In this document: in pieces, positions 34,963 through 44,542 of the stretch
How positions within the stretch are numbered: the first letter of the stretch is position 1
Layout: the number at the start of each line of letters is the position of its first letter
Assembly: GCA_963519845.1 (NCBI GenBank)
Contig: CAUQNX010000016.1
Location: 1 to 64,000, forward strand
DNA: 64,000 nt
Reading direction: 5' to 3'
Origin: Moellerella sp963519845
GTDB lineage: Bacteria; Pseudomonadota; Gammaproteobacteria; Enterobacterales; Enterobacteriaceae
Notes under the pieces: model-generated
Databases searched by the model: none
Seen by the model: the letters and a program-made list of their open reading frames with translations, nothing else
Told to the model about the DNA's origin: nothing
Position numbers and translations under genes: made by a program

Positions 34963-35988
34963 ATGAGTTTTAATGCCAATGATGTTGTCACCATGGCTCA
35001 CGGTAGCGGTGGTCAGGCAATGCAGCAGTTAATTGAAACGTTATTTTTACAGGCATTTGCAAATCGAGCATTAAATGAGCGAGAAGATCAGGCTCGTTTA
35101 TCCTTAGCCGAATTAACGGCGCTCGGTGATCGACTGGCATTTAGTACCGATAGCTATGTTATCGACCCAATTTTCTTCCCCGGCGGTAATATCGGCAAAC
35201 TGGCTGTGTGTGGCACAGTTAATGATGTCGCTGTCAGTGGTGCTATACCCAAATATCTCTCCTGCGGCTTTATTTTAGAAGAGGGATTTCCCTTATCTGA
35301 ACTGCAAACTATCGTGGAATCTATGGCTATCACCGCCGCCGCTGCGGGTGTTGAAATTGTCACTGGTGATACCAAAGTGGTTCAGCGCGGAGCCGCAGAT
35401 AAAGTGTTTATTAATACTGCGGGCATAGGTGTGATCCCAACGGAAATCCAGTGGGGCGTTCAGCAGATCCAACCCGGTGATAAAGTGATTGTAAGCGGCA
35501 CATTAGGTGATCATGGCGCTACCATTTTGAATCTACGGGAAAAACTAGGACTCGAAGCAGAATTAAGTTCCGACTGCGCAGTCCTTACGCCACTTATTGA
35601 GCCATTGCGCGCTATCGATGGCGTTAAAGCCTTGCGCGATGCAACCCGTGGTGGAGTGACCGCCATTTTACATGAATTTGCTCAAGCCAGCGGCTGTGGT
35701 ATTGCGATTAATGAAGCGGACTTACCTGTCTGTTCAGCCGTTCGTGGTGTTTGTGAACTATTAGGTTTGGAGCCCCTTAATTTTGCTAATGAAGGCAAAT
35801 TGGTGATAGTGGTTCGGCCTGACGTAGAAGCTTCTGTGCTCGCGGTTCTTCATCAACATCCTTTGGGCGCTAATGCCGCAACAATCGGTGAAGTGACGGA
35901 AAATAAACAAGTCAAACTGGTGGGTATTTTTGGCGCTGCACGGCGGTTAGATTTGCCCTATAACGAACCACTACCGCGAATTTGCTAA
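34963..35988 (+). CDS. hypE: Carbamoyl dehydratase HypE
   Basis: The 341-residue PurM-like ATPase has N-terminal MAHGSGGQAMQQLI, the glycine-rich ATP site and VCGTVNDVAVSGA, and ends PRIC, the C-terminal Cys that receives the carbamoyl group from HypF and is dehydrated to thiocyanate. It supplies CN to the HypCD complex. GGAG stands before the ATG. It is the last hyp gene; the nickel transport genes start 56 bp downstream in the same direction. Confidence 0.97.
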   Translation: MSFNANDVVTMAHGSGGQAMQQLIETLFLQAFANRALNEREDQARLSLAELTALGDRLAFSTDSYVIDPIFFPGGNIGKLAVCGTVNDVAVSGAIPKYLSCGFILEEGFPLSELQTIVESMAITAAAAGVEIVTGDTKVVQRGAADKVFINTAGIGVIPTEIQWGVQQIQPGDKVIVSGTLGDHGATILNLREKLGLEAELSSDCAVLTPLIEPLRAIDGVKALRDATRGGVTAILHEFAQASGCGIAINEADLPVCSAVRGVCELLGLEPLNFANEGKLVIVVRPDVEASVLAVLHQHPLGANAATIGEVTENKQVKLVGIFGAARRLDLPYNEPLPRIC

Positions 35989-36044
35989 CTAAATTTATTT
36001 TTTTCGTCTTTAGATAAGTATCAAAATTGGCTATAGAGGGATGT

Positions 36045-37631
36045 ATGATCAAGAAAGTAGTAGTAGCAATGCAGGCGATCTGCTTGCTGGGTTTGACCCT
36101 ACAAGGAGCTGCCGCAGCGCCACAAGATAATCAAACTTTACGCCTAGCGATCGGCGCTGAGCCAACTGAAGGTTTTGATCCTATGCTAGGTTGGAGTCAT
36201 GGTAGCTACCTACTCCTGCATAGCCCACTACTAAAACAGAGTGCTGATCTCTCTTGGCACAGCTATATGTTAGCAAGCTATCAACATAATGCTGATGGTA
36301 AAGAGTGGACACTTACTCTAAAAGAGGGATTAAAATTCTCTGACGGCTCACCTCTTACAGCAAAAGATATTGCCTATAGCTACAACAATGCCGCCGCAAG
36401 TGGGGGGAAAGTGGATATGGGTAATTTCGCTAAAGCAGAGGTGATTGACCCTCTGACGGTAAAAATCACCTTATCATCACCGCAAAGTACCTTTATAAAC
36501 GTATTAGGTTCATTGGGTATCGTCTCAGCTGATAAATATGATGCTAAAACATACGCCCATAATCCTATCGGGGCTGGTCCCTATCGTTTAGTCGCTTTCC
36601 AACCGGGCCAACAACTGATTGTTGAGCAAAATCCCTACTATGCTGGTCCTAAAAATAATTTCGCGAAAATGGTATTTGTTTTTCTTGATGAAGATGCCGC
36701 TTTCGCCGCCGCACAAAGTGGTCAATTAGATATTGTTCGCATCCCAGCCGCCGTTGCTACTAACGCAGGTGAGGTGAAAAATATGAAGTTGATTGAGCGC
36801 CCTAGTGTCGAAAATCGCGGTATCTCATTCCCCATTCCACCCGCTGGCGAAAAAGATGCACAAGGTAATCCTATCGGTAATGATATCACTTCAGATATCG
36901 CTATTCGTAAGGCGATCAATTATACCCTCGACCGTAAATTATTGGCGGAGTCGGTGTTAGAAGGCTTTGCTATCCCAGCTTATACTGGGGTAGAAGGCCT
37001 ACCTTGGAATAATCCACAATCAAGTTTCAAAGATGGCGATATTGAAAAAGCCAAAGTTATACTCGAAGAAGCGGGTTGGAAATTAAATAAAGCGGGACTG
37101 AGAGAGAAAGAGGCGAAAGTTGCTAAACTAACCTTATGGTATGCCAGTGGTGATACTAGTCGTCGTGATTTAGCCCAAGCGATAAGAGCCAGTTTAAAAC
37201 CTCTTGGGATTGAGATGGATTTAAAATCAGGTAGCTGGGAGACAGTCGAGCGCAATATGCACGCTAATCCAACGCTATTTGGTTGGGGTAGCTTAGATCC
37301 GATGGAGCTAGTGCATAACTACAGTAGTAAAGCGGCGGGTGTCGGTTTTTATAATCCCGGTTACTACAAAAATCCAGCCGTAGATGCGCTGATTGAAGAA
37401 GCATTACATCAGCCTGATCAAGCGGCGGCTATCCCTTTTTGGCAAAAAATAGATTGGGATGGTAAAACGGGTACTGGCATTCAAGGCGATGCGGCATGGG
37501 CTTGGTTGATGAATATCCAGCATATCTATTTAAAGAATAGTTGTGTTGAATTAGGCAAAGGTGCACCTGAAATTCATGGCTCATGGTCTGTGCTCAATAA
37601 TGTTGATGAATGGGCATGGACTTGTCAGTAA
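36045..37631 (+). CDS. Nickel/peptide-type ABC transporter substrate-binding protein (NikA/YntA-like)
   Basis: The 528-residue precursor has a signal peptide (MIKKVVVAMQAICLLGLTLQGAAAA) and the family 5 solute-binding fold: LAIGAEPTEGFDPMLGW, KEWTLTLKEGLKFSDGSPLTAKDIAYSY, IGAGPYRLVAFQPGQQLIVEQNPYY. The ATG at 36045 was chosen over a TTG at 36027 because it follows GAGGG. The family covers nickel, peptides and metallophores. Placement directly behind hypE argues for nickel, and the overall set resembles the Yersinia yntABCDE nickel system next to urease. The C-terminus carries two Cys (LKNSCVEL, WTCQ). Specificity is an inference. Confidence 0.75.
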   Translation: MIKKVVVAMQAICLLGLTLQGAAAAPQDNQTLRLAIGAEPTEGFDPMLGWSHGSYLLLHSPLLKQSADLSWHSYMLASYQHNADGKEWTLTLKEGLKFSDGSPLTAKDIAYSYNNAAASGGKVDMGNFAKAEVIDPLTVKITLSSPQSTFINVLGSLGIVSADKYDAKTYAHNPIGAGPYRLVAFQPGQQLIVEQNPYYAGPKNNFAKMVFVFLDEDAAFAAAQSGQLDIVRIPAAVATNAGEVKNMKLIERPSVENRGISFPIPPAGEKDAQGNPIGNDITSDIAIRKAINYTLDRKLLAESVLEGFAIPAYTGVEGLPWNNPQSSFKDGDIEKAKVILEEAGWKLNKAGLREKEAKVAKLTLWYASGDTSRRDLAQAIRASLKPLGIEMDLKSGSWETVERNMHANPTLFGWGSLDPMELVHNYSSKAAGVGFYNPGYYKNPAVDALIEEALHQPDQAAAIPFWQKIDWDGKTGTGIQGDAAWAWLMNIQHIYLKNSCVELGKGAPEIHGSWSVLNNVDEWAWTCQ

Positions 37632-38596
37632 TGCGGACAAGCATAGGGCTTTTATTGCGATTTATCTGTTTACTTACGGTAACAGCGGCGGGAATATTTA
37701 TCCTTCTGAGCTACTCGCCAATAGATCCGATTAAAGCCTATATTGGTAATGATTTAATGCATGTTCCCCCAGAGCAGTATCCTTTAATTGCGGCTCGTTG
37801 GGGGCTGGATCAGCCGATATGGATGCAGTTTTGGCGTTGGTTTTCACAGATGTTACAGGGGGATATGGGCTACTCCATGCTCTATAACACCCCTGTGACT
37901 CAAGTGATATCCGATCGGTTAGCGCCCTCTTTGGCTTTATTGGTCTCTGCATGGCTATTTTCCGGAGTGGTCGGCCTTGGTTTAGGCTTGATTGCAGGAC
38001 GCTATTTAAATCGCTGGCCCGATAAGATTATTTCACTTTTCTCATACTTACTCGCCTCAATCCCAGTATTTTGGATCGGTTTATTATTGCTCTCTCTCTT
38101 TGCTGTTTCACTCCAATGGGCGCCAATTTGCTGTGCTTGGCCCATTGGATTAGATGAACAAACTGCCACTTTTGGACAAAAATTACATCATCTCATCTTG
38201 CCTGTTGTAGCGCTAGGCATGCTTGGCGTAGGAACAATAGCACTACATACCCGAGCCAAAGTTGCCGAAGTGATGAACAGTGAATTTATCCATTATGCCC
38301 AAGCGCAAGGCGATAAAGGCTGGGCTATGATGCGTTTTCACATTTTAAAGCATGCCATTACACCCGCAATCTGTTTACAATTTGCCTCTGTCGGTGAATT
38401 ACTGAGTGGGGCGCTATTGGCAGAGAAAGTCTTCGCTTATCCAGGTTTAGGGCAAGCGACAATAGATGCAGGATTACGGGGTGATATTCCACTATTAATG
38501 GGAATTGTCATGCTATGTGCTACTCTGATTTTCTTCAGTAATACCATCGCCGATGTCATGCTCAGAAAGGTGAATAAGGGAGCGGCAAGAGCCTGA
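37631..38596 (+). CDS. ABC transporter permease, nickel/peptide type (NikB/YntB-like)
   Basis: The 321-residue inner-membrane permease has about six membrane segments and the binding-protein-dependent permease motif (HTRAKVAEVMNSEFIHYAQAQGDKG, EAA loop) near residue 205-229. N-terminal part LLSYSPIDPIKAYIG is typical of DppB/NikB proteins. ATG begins in the stop codon of the binding-protein gene (TAATG), fixing the start at 37631. It forms the channel with the following permease. Confidence 0.85.
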   Translation: MRTSIGLLLRFICLLTVTAAGIFILLSYSPIDPIKAYIGNDLMHVPPEQYPLIAARWGLDQPIWMQFWRWFSQMLQGDMGYSMLYNTPVTQVISDRLAPSLALLVSAWLFSGVVGLGLGLIAGRYLNRWPDKIISLFSYLLASIPVFWIGLLLLSLFAVSLQWAPICCAWPIGLDEQTATFGQKLHHLILPVVALGMLGVGTIALHTRAKVAEVMNSEFIHYAQAQGDKGWAMMRFHILKHAITPAICLQFASVGELLSGALLAEKVFAYPGLGQATIDAGLRGDIPLLMGIVMLCATLIFFSNTIADVMLRKVNKGAARA

Positions 38597-39408
38597 TGAC
38601 GTATAATCCAAACCGCGCCTTGGTTAAATTAACCCTCTCACTACTCTGTTTAATTATATTGGGTACTTATGCTTTTTGGCTCTCTTATTCAGATATTGAA
38701 ATGAATCTGCTAGATCGCCGCCAAGCACCCTCTTTCGCACACTGGTTTGGTACAGATAACCTAGGGCGTGATCTCTTTGAAAGAACATTTCAGGGGCTCG
38801 CCGTTAGCCTGCAGATAGGATTAACCGCTGCCATATCAAGCGGTTTTATCGCCTTGGTGATGGCTGGATTATCCTCTCTCAGTAAAACCACCGATTACCT
38901 AGTACGCGGCGTGATTGATGCCTTATTAGCGCTACCTCATTTGCTATTACTAGTATTAATTTGCTTTACATTGGGCGGCGGAAAAACTGGCGTAGTCTGG
39001 GCAGTGGCGCTGACTCACTGGCCAAAACTGACCCTGATCTTGCGTTCTGAACTACAAAGAGTACAGCAAGCGGACTATATTATGCTGTCACGACGCATCG
39101 GAAATAGCGCATTTTATCGCTGGCGATATCACTATTTACCCATGATCCTTCCTCAATGGATGGTAGGAACTTTGTTGATGTTCCCACATGCTGTTTTACA
39201 TAGTGCTGCCTTGAGTTTCCTTGGTTTTGGTTTATCCCCTCACGAAGCCTCATTAGGCATATTATTATCTGACGCATTGCGTTATCTCAGCACCGGAGCA
39301 TGGTGGCTGGCCGTTTTTCCTGGCTTAGCCTTAATGGGGTTAGTCTTATTATTTGACCAATTTGTTAAAGCAGCCCAGCAACTCTGGTTAAGGGGAACCT
39401 CATGTTAA
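38596..39408 (+). CDS. ABC transporter permease, nickel/peptide type (NikC/YntC-like)
   Basis: The 270-residue permease has a first membrane segment (LTLSLLCLIILGTYAFWLSY), the DppC-family motif HWFGTDNLGRDLFERTFQG, and an EAA-like loop (RVQQADYIMLSRRIGNSAFYRW). It pairs with the upstream permease; its start overlaps that gene's stop (TGATG) and its end overlaps the next ATPase gene by 7 bases. Length matches NikC (277). Confidence 0.87.
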   Translation: MTYNPNRALVKLTLSLLCLIILGTYAFWLSYSDIEMNLLDRRQAPSFAHWFGTDNLGRDLFERTFQGLAVSLQIGLTAAISSGFIALVMAGLSSLSKTTDYLVRGVIDALLALPHLLLLVLICFTLGGGKTGVVWAVALTHWPKLTLILRSELQRVQQADYIMLSRRIGNSAFYRWRYHYLPMILPQWMVGTLLMFPHAVLHSAALSFLGFGLSPHEASLGILLSDALRYLSTGAWWLAVFPGLALMGLVLLFDQFVKAAQQLWLRGTSC

Positions 39409-40178
39409 CACTGGATAATCTCACCATCGATGTTGCTCAGTTTCGTTGGTTAGGTAAAAAGCGCTGGTCCCCTTTACTGCAAGATATCTCCTTGGATATC
39501 GCTCCCGGTGAGATGGTGGCGTTAGTCGGCGGCAGCGGCGAAGGGAAAAGCCTACTTCTGCAAAGCGTTTTAGGGCTATTACCAAAAAATATGCGCTGCC
39601 GTGGCAATATCCTTTTAAATAATCAACAACTGACGGAAGAGAGCAAACCTCGATATCGCGGAAACGCCTTGTGCTATGTGCCGCAAAGTGTGAGTGCGCT
39701 AAATCCGTTGATCCCTATTGGCCCTCAATTAGAACGCGCGGCGGTGCTCAGCGGGCAACATATCAAAATGCATGATATTGCGCGCCATTTACAGCAGTAC
39801 AATTTGCAGGGAAATTTAGTTAATAGTTATCCGAGTAAATTATCAGGCGGCATGGCAAAACGGGTTTTGGCCTCTAGCGCCACGCTCTCTAAAGCCGAAT
39901 ATATATTAGCGGATGAAATCTCTTCTTGGTTAGATGATGAACATGCAATCCAATTGCTCAAAAGTATGAAATCACTTTGCCGCGATGGCAGAGGTATTCT
40001 GTGGGTGACTCACGATTTAGCCATGGCAGCCCGTTTTGCTGATCGCATTGCCTTGCTACGTAACGGAATATTAGAAGAAGTGTTAACTTGTCGGCAATTA
40101 AAACAAAATAGCGGCGGTAAGTGGTTACAATCGCTGTGGAATGCCTTGCCTGAACATCAGTTTATGGCAATGAAATGA
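39402..40178 (+). CDS. ABC transporter ATPase (NikD/YntD-like)
   Basis: The 258-residue ATPase has Walker A GGSGEGKS, the signature LSGGMAKRVL and Walker B EYILADEIS, followed by the H-loop WVTHDLAMAARF. It powers the importer with the next ATPase. The Walker B Asp-Glu pair is intact, though the following S-S-W-L-D D-loop (ISSWLDDEH) departs from the usual PTxxLD. GGGGAAC precedes the ATG. Cytoplasmic face of the inner membrane. Confidence 0.87.
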   Translation: MLTLDNLTIDVAQFRWLGKKRWSPLLQDISLDIAPGEMVALVGGSGEGKSLLLQSVLGLLPKNMRCRGNILLNNQQLTEESKPRYRGNALCYVPQSVSALNPLIPIGPQLERAAVLSGQHIKMHDIARHLQQYNLQGNLVNSYPSKLSGGMAKRVLASSATLSKAEYILADEISSWLDDEHAIQLLKSMKSLCRDGRGILWVTHDLAMAARFADRIALLRNGILEEVLTCRQLKQNSGGKWLQSLWNALPEHQFMAMK

Positions 40179-40206
40179 TCCCTCATATCATAAGGGTATA
40201 TATCCT

Positions 40207-40806
40207 ATGCTAGAAGTTCAGCAACTTCGTATCGAACAAGGTGGCAATCTACTTTGGGATAATATTGCTTTTTCACTCTCTCCACATCAGCGATTAGGTA
40301 TCTCTGCACCCAGCGGCTTTGGTAAAACTACCTTGGGTCGCGTTCTTGCTCAATGGCAATCGCCTACGCAAGGTATAATACTACTCGAAGGAAAACCCTT
40401 AGCATCAAGCGGTTACTGCCCTATCCAGCTGGTCCCTCAACATCCTGAAAAAAGTTTTAATCCCTATCGCAATGTTGGCGCGAGTTTACATGACGCTTGG
40501 ATACCAGATGCCTATTGGCTCGATCAGTTTTCTATTAAACCTGAGTGGCTGGCAAGACGCCCCAACGAACTCTCAGGTGGAGAATTAGCTCGCATTGCGT
40601 TGTTAAGAGCATTAGATCCTCGCACCAAAGTGTTAATTGCCGATGAAGTGACAGCTCAATTAGATGCTCACCTGCAAAAAGAGGTGTGGCAGTTGCTAAT
40701 TAAACTGTCTCAAGAGCGCCCTCTTGCCATGATTATCTTTAGCCACAATAAAGCCCTATTGGACAAAGTCTGTACTTCTGTTTGGGAAGTAGGAACTGAG
40801 AGTTAA
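40207..40806 (+). CDS. ABC transporter ATPase, short (NikE/YntE-like)
   Basis: The 199-residue ATPase is shorter than E. coli NikE (268) because the C-terminal oligopeptide-transporter extension is missing. The core is intact: Walker A APSGFGKTT, Q-loop LVPQHPEKSFNPYR, signature LSGGELARI, Walker B KVLIADEVTAQLD and H-loop IIFSHNKALL. It starts 28 bases after the upstream ATPase. Last gene of the nickel-import group. Confidence 0.85.
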   Translation: MLEVQQLRIEQGGNLLWDNIAFSLSPHQRLGISAPSGFGKTTLGRVLAQWQSPTQGIILLEGKPLASSGYCPIQLVPQHPEKSFNPYRNVGASLHDAWIPDAYWLDQFSIKPEWLARRPNELSGGELARIALLRALDPRTKVLIADEVTAQLDAHLQKEVWQLLIKLSQERPLAMIIFSHNKALLDKVCTSVWEVGTES

Positions 40807-40873
40807 TTCAAGGTTATTGGGTCACGCAAGATTTAACGCTAACTATCATTCTCACTGCCAGCATCAGAGCCAA

Positions 40874-41779
40874 TTACTCCTGCTCGAGAAAAAATTGCTT
40901 AATGGTTTGCCTTAACCATTGATGAGCAGGATCACGATCTAAGCGCGGATGCCAAGCTTGAACAATAAATACGGGCTCCAGTTCAAGAGGCAGATCAATT
41001 TCGACCAAGGGTAGATTAATACAGCTTACAGCCTTCAATACATGGCGTGGCAGAGGCAGAATATAATCTGATTTCATGGTCAACATCATGGCAGAATGAA
41101 AACCCGGCAGCGTCAGTGCCACATTACGCTTTAGGCCAAGATCGCGCAGTGCATCATCGATAGGTCCCTGCGTACGCCCACGTCGTGAAACACTGATATG
41201 AGGGTAATGCGTCAAAGTCTCGGGCGTAACTTGTCCAATAATCGGATGCCCTTGGCGCACCAATGCTTGAAAAGCGCTGGTAAACAAGCTCTGTGCTTTA
41301 ATTTCTGGGTGCCAATTACCCGAAGAACCAATCACCAAATCCACCTTGCCACTACGCAAAGTATCATCATCAATATCATTTTCAGCAATAAATTGTAGGC
41401 TACTCAAGGGAGCCATCTCCCGCAATTCCTCCAATAATCCACCACCTAATGCACCAATAAAAATATCATTAGCACGAATAATAAAAGTCCTTTCCAAAGT
41501 GTTAGGACAAAATGATTCACTAGGTTCAATCAATGCCTCAGCTTGTGCAATGATACCTCTGAGTTGTTGCTTTAATTCCAGTGCACGCGGCGTGGGTACG
41601 AGATTTCTGCCCGCTCTGACCATAATAGGATCATTAAACTGGTCGCGTATCCGTCCCAAAATCCGGCTCATTGCAGGCGCACTTAAATTCATTTTCTCCG
41701 CCGCGCCGCCCACGCTACCCTCCTCAAGCAGCAAGTTAAGTGCATAGATCAGATTGAAATCAATTTTTTGTGGCATCAC
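40874..41779 (-). CDS. LysR-family transcriptional regulator
   Basis: The 301-residue protein has an N-terminal LysR helix-turn-helix (DFNLIYALNLLLEEGSVGGAAEKMNLSAPAMSRILGRIRDQFND, residues 6-50) and a substrate-binding domain of the periplasmic-protein fold. The inner part LVIGSSGNWHPEIK and HPHISVSRRGR...GPIDDAL resembles NodD/NahR-type members. It is divergently placed from the efflux operon, the classical arrangement of a LysR regulator with its target. Inducer unknown. The stop is 67 bases from the end of the convergent nickel-transport gene. Confidence 0.88.
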   Translation of the reverse strand: MMPQKIDFNLIYALNLLLEEGSVGGAAEKMNLSAPAMSRILGRIRDQFNDPIMVRAGRNLVPTPRALELKQQLRGIIAQAEALIEPSESFCPNTLERTFIIRANDIFIGALGGGLLEELREMAPLSSLQFIAENDIDDDTLRSGKVDLVIGSSGNWHPEIKAQSLFTSAFQALVRQGHPIIGQVTPETLTHYPHISVSRRGRTQGPIDDALRDLGLKRNVALTLPGFHSAMMLTMKSDYILPLPRHVLKAVSCINLPLVEIDLPLELEPVFIVQAWHPRLDRDPAHQWLRQTIKQFFLEQE

Positions 41780-41918
41780 TCCTCCTGTTGCTGTTCATTT
41801 AATGGATTGCGTTTTATGCAATAACTTAGTTACATGATTTCATTTTAAACAATCAACAAAAGTTTAGATACTACTCCCGACAATTAAAGTCTGATTAATG
41901 AAATAGCAGGAGTGTGGA

Positions 41919-43460
41919 ATGGTTGATGCGTCTATTAGGTCGCACCACAAAAATAAATGGCTCACCAGTGCAAGCGAAATTAATGGCCGCACTTGGCTGG
42001 GGCTATTCGGTGTTTTTTTAGCAGTTATGGCGAGTGGAATAGGTGAAAACGTCAGCAAGTTTGCACTAGCGGATATTCAAGGTGCTATGTCATTGAACTT
42101 AGACGCGGGCAGTTGGCTAATCACCTGTTATGTCACTGGTTTTGTGATTGGTTCTGGGTTTACGCCCTGCTTTTGGCCGACTTTTTCGCTACGTCGCGTC
42201 GCCTTGGTTATGTGTTCTATTTATTTGATTGGTGGACTAATCACCCCTTGGCTGGGAGATCATTATTCAATGCTGCTGACAGTTCGCAGCTTACAAGGTT
42301 TTGCTGGCGGTGCACTGCCGCCAATGTTGATGACTGTCGTGTTGCGCTTTATGCCGCCGTTAATCAAAGTTCTGGGATTAGGTGCCTATGGATGGGTCTC
42401 CGCTTGGAGTGCCACTTTTGGTGCCACCGCCGCCGCCTTTGCTTTTCATTGGGGATGGAGTGGCTATTTCTATTGGAATTTACCTTTGATGGCGATTGCT
42501 ACCCTGTGTATCGGCTATGGTCTGCCTCAGGACCCATTACGACTGGAACGTCTAAAACAGTTTAACTGGCGTGGTTTACTGCTTGGTGTTAGTGCCCTTG
42601 GCATGTTGACTATTGGTATTTCTCAGGGAGAGCGGCTCGACTGGCTTAATTCATCGCTAATCTATTTATTATTAATCGGTGGCCTTGGATTATTAGCGTT
42701 ATTTTTAATTAACGAATGGTTTCATCCGCTGCCTTTTTTTAATTTGCAGTTATTAGGTAAAAGAAATCTCTCTTTTTCCTTAATTACGCTAGGCGGTGTG
42801 CTGCTGATCATGGTGTCTTTGGTCAATATTACATCGGGTTATTTATCCGTGATACAAGGATATCGTCAGGAACAGACTTCCGACATGATGTTATGGGTAT
42901 CGCTACCGCAGTTAATCACCCTGCCGATAATCGCCATTATCTGTAATACACCAAGGGTCGATTGCCGCTGGGTACTGGCTATCAGCCTTATGTTAATGGC
43001 CGGCGCCTGCCTGCTTGCCTCCCAACTAACACCAGAATGGAATGGCGATAATTTCCGTCTCATTTCGCTGTTACAGGCGGTTGCTCAGCCGATGGCCGTG
43101 ATCCCCTTACTGATGTTAGCCACTGGTGGACTACTGCCTACTGATGGACCCTTTGCCGCCGCATGGTTCAACGCAGTCAAAGGATTCGCTGCTACCGCCG
43201 CCGGAGGGGCTATCGCACTACTTAATCGGCAACGCGGTGATTTTCATTCTGGCGTTATCGCCGATGGATTTGGTTCAGCATACCGTGATACCTCGCTAGA
43301 TTCAGTCGAAGTGCTGACACAACTTGCCGCTAAGCAAGGACAGGTATTGGCGAGTGCCGATCTTTATATGTTGGTTTCAGGTCTATCGCTGTTACTTATT
43401 GCGCTGATCTTGATTATGCCAACCCGTATTTATCCTCCGCGGTCAGTCGCCACCGCATAG
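41919..43460 (+). CDS. MFS efflux transporter, DHA2 (EmrB/QacA) type
   Basis: The 513-residue protein has about fourteen membrane segments. Recognisable parts are FALADIQGAMSLNLDAGSWLITCYVTGFVIG (residues ~47-77), the motif A equivalent FWPTFSLRR, and a loop with RSLQGFAGGALPPMLMTVVLRFMPP. It resembles EmrB-type exporters that work with an adaptor and an outer-membrane factor, both of which follow in the operon. AGGAG before the ATG. Substrate unknown; DHA2 systems move drugs, fatty or phenolic acids. Confidence 0.88.
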   Translation: MVDASIRSHHKNKWLTSASEINGRTWLGLFGVFLAVMASGIGENVSKFALADIQGAMSLNLDAGSWLITCYVTGFVIGSGFTPCFWPTFSLRRVALVMCSIYLIGGLITPWLGDHYSMLLTVRSLQGFAGGALPPMLMTVVLRFMPPLIKVLGLGAYGWVSAWSATFGATAAAFAFHWGWSGYFYWNLPLMAIATLCIGYGLPQDPLRLERLKQFNWRGLLLGVSALGMLTIGISQGERLDWLNSSLIYLLLIGGLGLLALFLINEWFHPLPFFNLQLLGKRNLSFSLITLGGVLLIMVSLVNITSGYLSVIQGYRQEQTSDMMLWVSLPQLITLPIIAIICNTPRVDCRWVLAISLMLMAGACLLASQLTPEWNGDNFRLISLLQAVAQPMAVIPLLMLATGGLLPTDGPFAAAWFNAVKGFAATAAGGAIALLNRQRGDFHSGVIADGFGSAYRDTSLDSVEVLTQLAAKQGQVLASADLYMLVSGLSLLLIALILIMPTRIYPPRSVATA

Positions 43461-43483
43461 CAATCTATTTTCAGGAATTAACA

Positions 43484-44542
43484 ATGAGTGGAATAAAATT
43501 TATGGCTAATAAAAAAGTCTCTTTGGCCATATTGGCTATTATCTTGGTTATGCTGGGATTATTAATTAATAAATTTTTTATTGAGCAAACAACGCAGAAC
43601 ACCAAAGATGCTTATATTCGTGCCGATATCTCGCGTATCTCGCCACAAATAGCGGGCGTGATCACCGAAGTGCTGGTTCAGGACAATCAGTGGGTCAATC
43701 AAGGGGAACTGCTCGCTGTTATCGATCAGCGAGAATTCAACGTAGCTCTATCGCAAGCCGTGGCACAGACGCAATCGGCTATTGCCCGTCAAGACGATGC
43801 TAAAGCAAGTCTAATACGACAAAATGCACTGATCGCCGCTGCTCAAGCGCAACTAGCGTCAGCACAGGCTGAACTTCAATTTGCCCGTCAAGAGCAGAAT
43901 CGCTATCAAAAAATGGCCACTAGCGGTGCGGGCTCTCAACAAGCTGCACAACAGGCAACAACGCGTGTACATACAATGTCAGCAAGTGTGGCACAGTCTG
44001 AAGCGTCACTTAAAGCCGCAAAAAATATGTTGCAAGTGCTGCAAGCGAAACAAGCAGAAAGTGATGCTGAATTGAAGTTTGCCCAGACGAAAAAAGCGAT
44101 GGCCGAACTAAATTTATCCTATACCCGTATTACTGCCCCCATCGGTGGTGTTGTGGGTAAAAAAAGCTTACGTGTCGGCGAATTTGTCAAACCGGGAGAT
44201 GCTCTGATGGCTATCGTGCCACAGGATAAGCTCTATATCATCGCCAATTATCAAGAAACCCAACTGGAAAAAATTACGCACGGTCAGTCGGTGGATATCA
44301 GCATTGATACCTTCCCCGGTCAAACACTGAGGGGCTATGTAGATAGTATTGCACCCGCTTCCGGCGTCAGTTTTTCATCTGTTGCACCCGAAAATGCGAC
44401 GGGTAATTTTACTAAAATCGTTCAACGCATACCGGTAAAAATTATTTTTGATACTAATAAAGAGCAGGTCTCTATGATGAACTCCCTACGTGTTGGGATG
44501 TCAGCAGACGTAAGTATCAGCACGCTGGATGGGAGTCACTAA
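43484..44542 (+). CDS. HlyD/EmrA-like periplasmic adaptor
   Basis: The 352-residue membrane fusion protein has one N-terminal membrane anchor (VSLAILAIILVMLGLLINKFF), a biotinyl-lipoyl half motif (ISRISPQIAGVITEVLVQDNQWVNQGELLAVID), an Ala/Gln-rich coiled coil (about 100-205), the second lipoyl half (LSYTRITAPIGGVVGKKSLRVGEFVKPGD) and a beta-barrel region. It links the MFS pump to the outer-membrane factor. AGGAATTAACA precedes the ATG; the 3' end overlaps the next start (TAATG). Confidence 0.9.
   Translation: MSGIKFMANKKVSLAILAIILVMLGLLINKFFIEQTTQNTKDAYIRADISRISPQIAGVITEVLVQDNQWVNQGELLAVIDQREFNVALSQAVAQTQSAIARQDDAKASLIRQNALIAAAQAQLASAQAELQFARQEQNRYQKMATSGAGSQQAAQQATTRVHTMSASVAQSEASLKAAKNMLQVLQAKQAESDAELKFAQTKKAMAELNLSYTRITAPIGGVVGKKSLRVGEFVKPGDALMAIVPQDKLYIIANYQETQLEKITHGQSVDISIDTFPGQTLRGYVDSIAPASGVSFSSVAPENATGNFTKIVQRIPVKIIFDTNKEQVSMMNSLRVGMSADVSISTLDGSH

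Noticed and set aside
36011..36024. FNR-like TAGATAAGTATCAA just before the nickel importer
   Set aside because: It matches at nine of ten bases but lies 21 bp before the start codon, too close for activation of a transcript containing the gene start; it may be chance or a repressive site.
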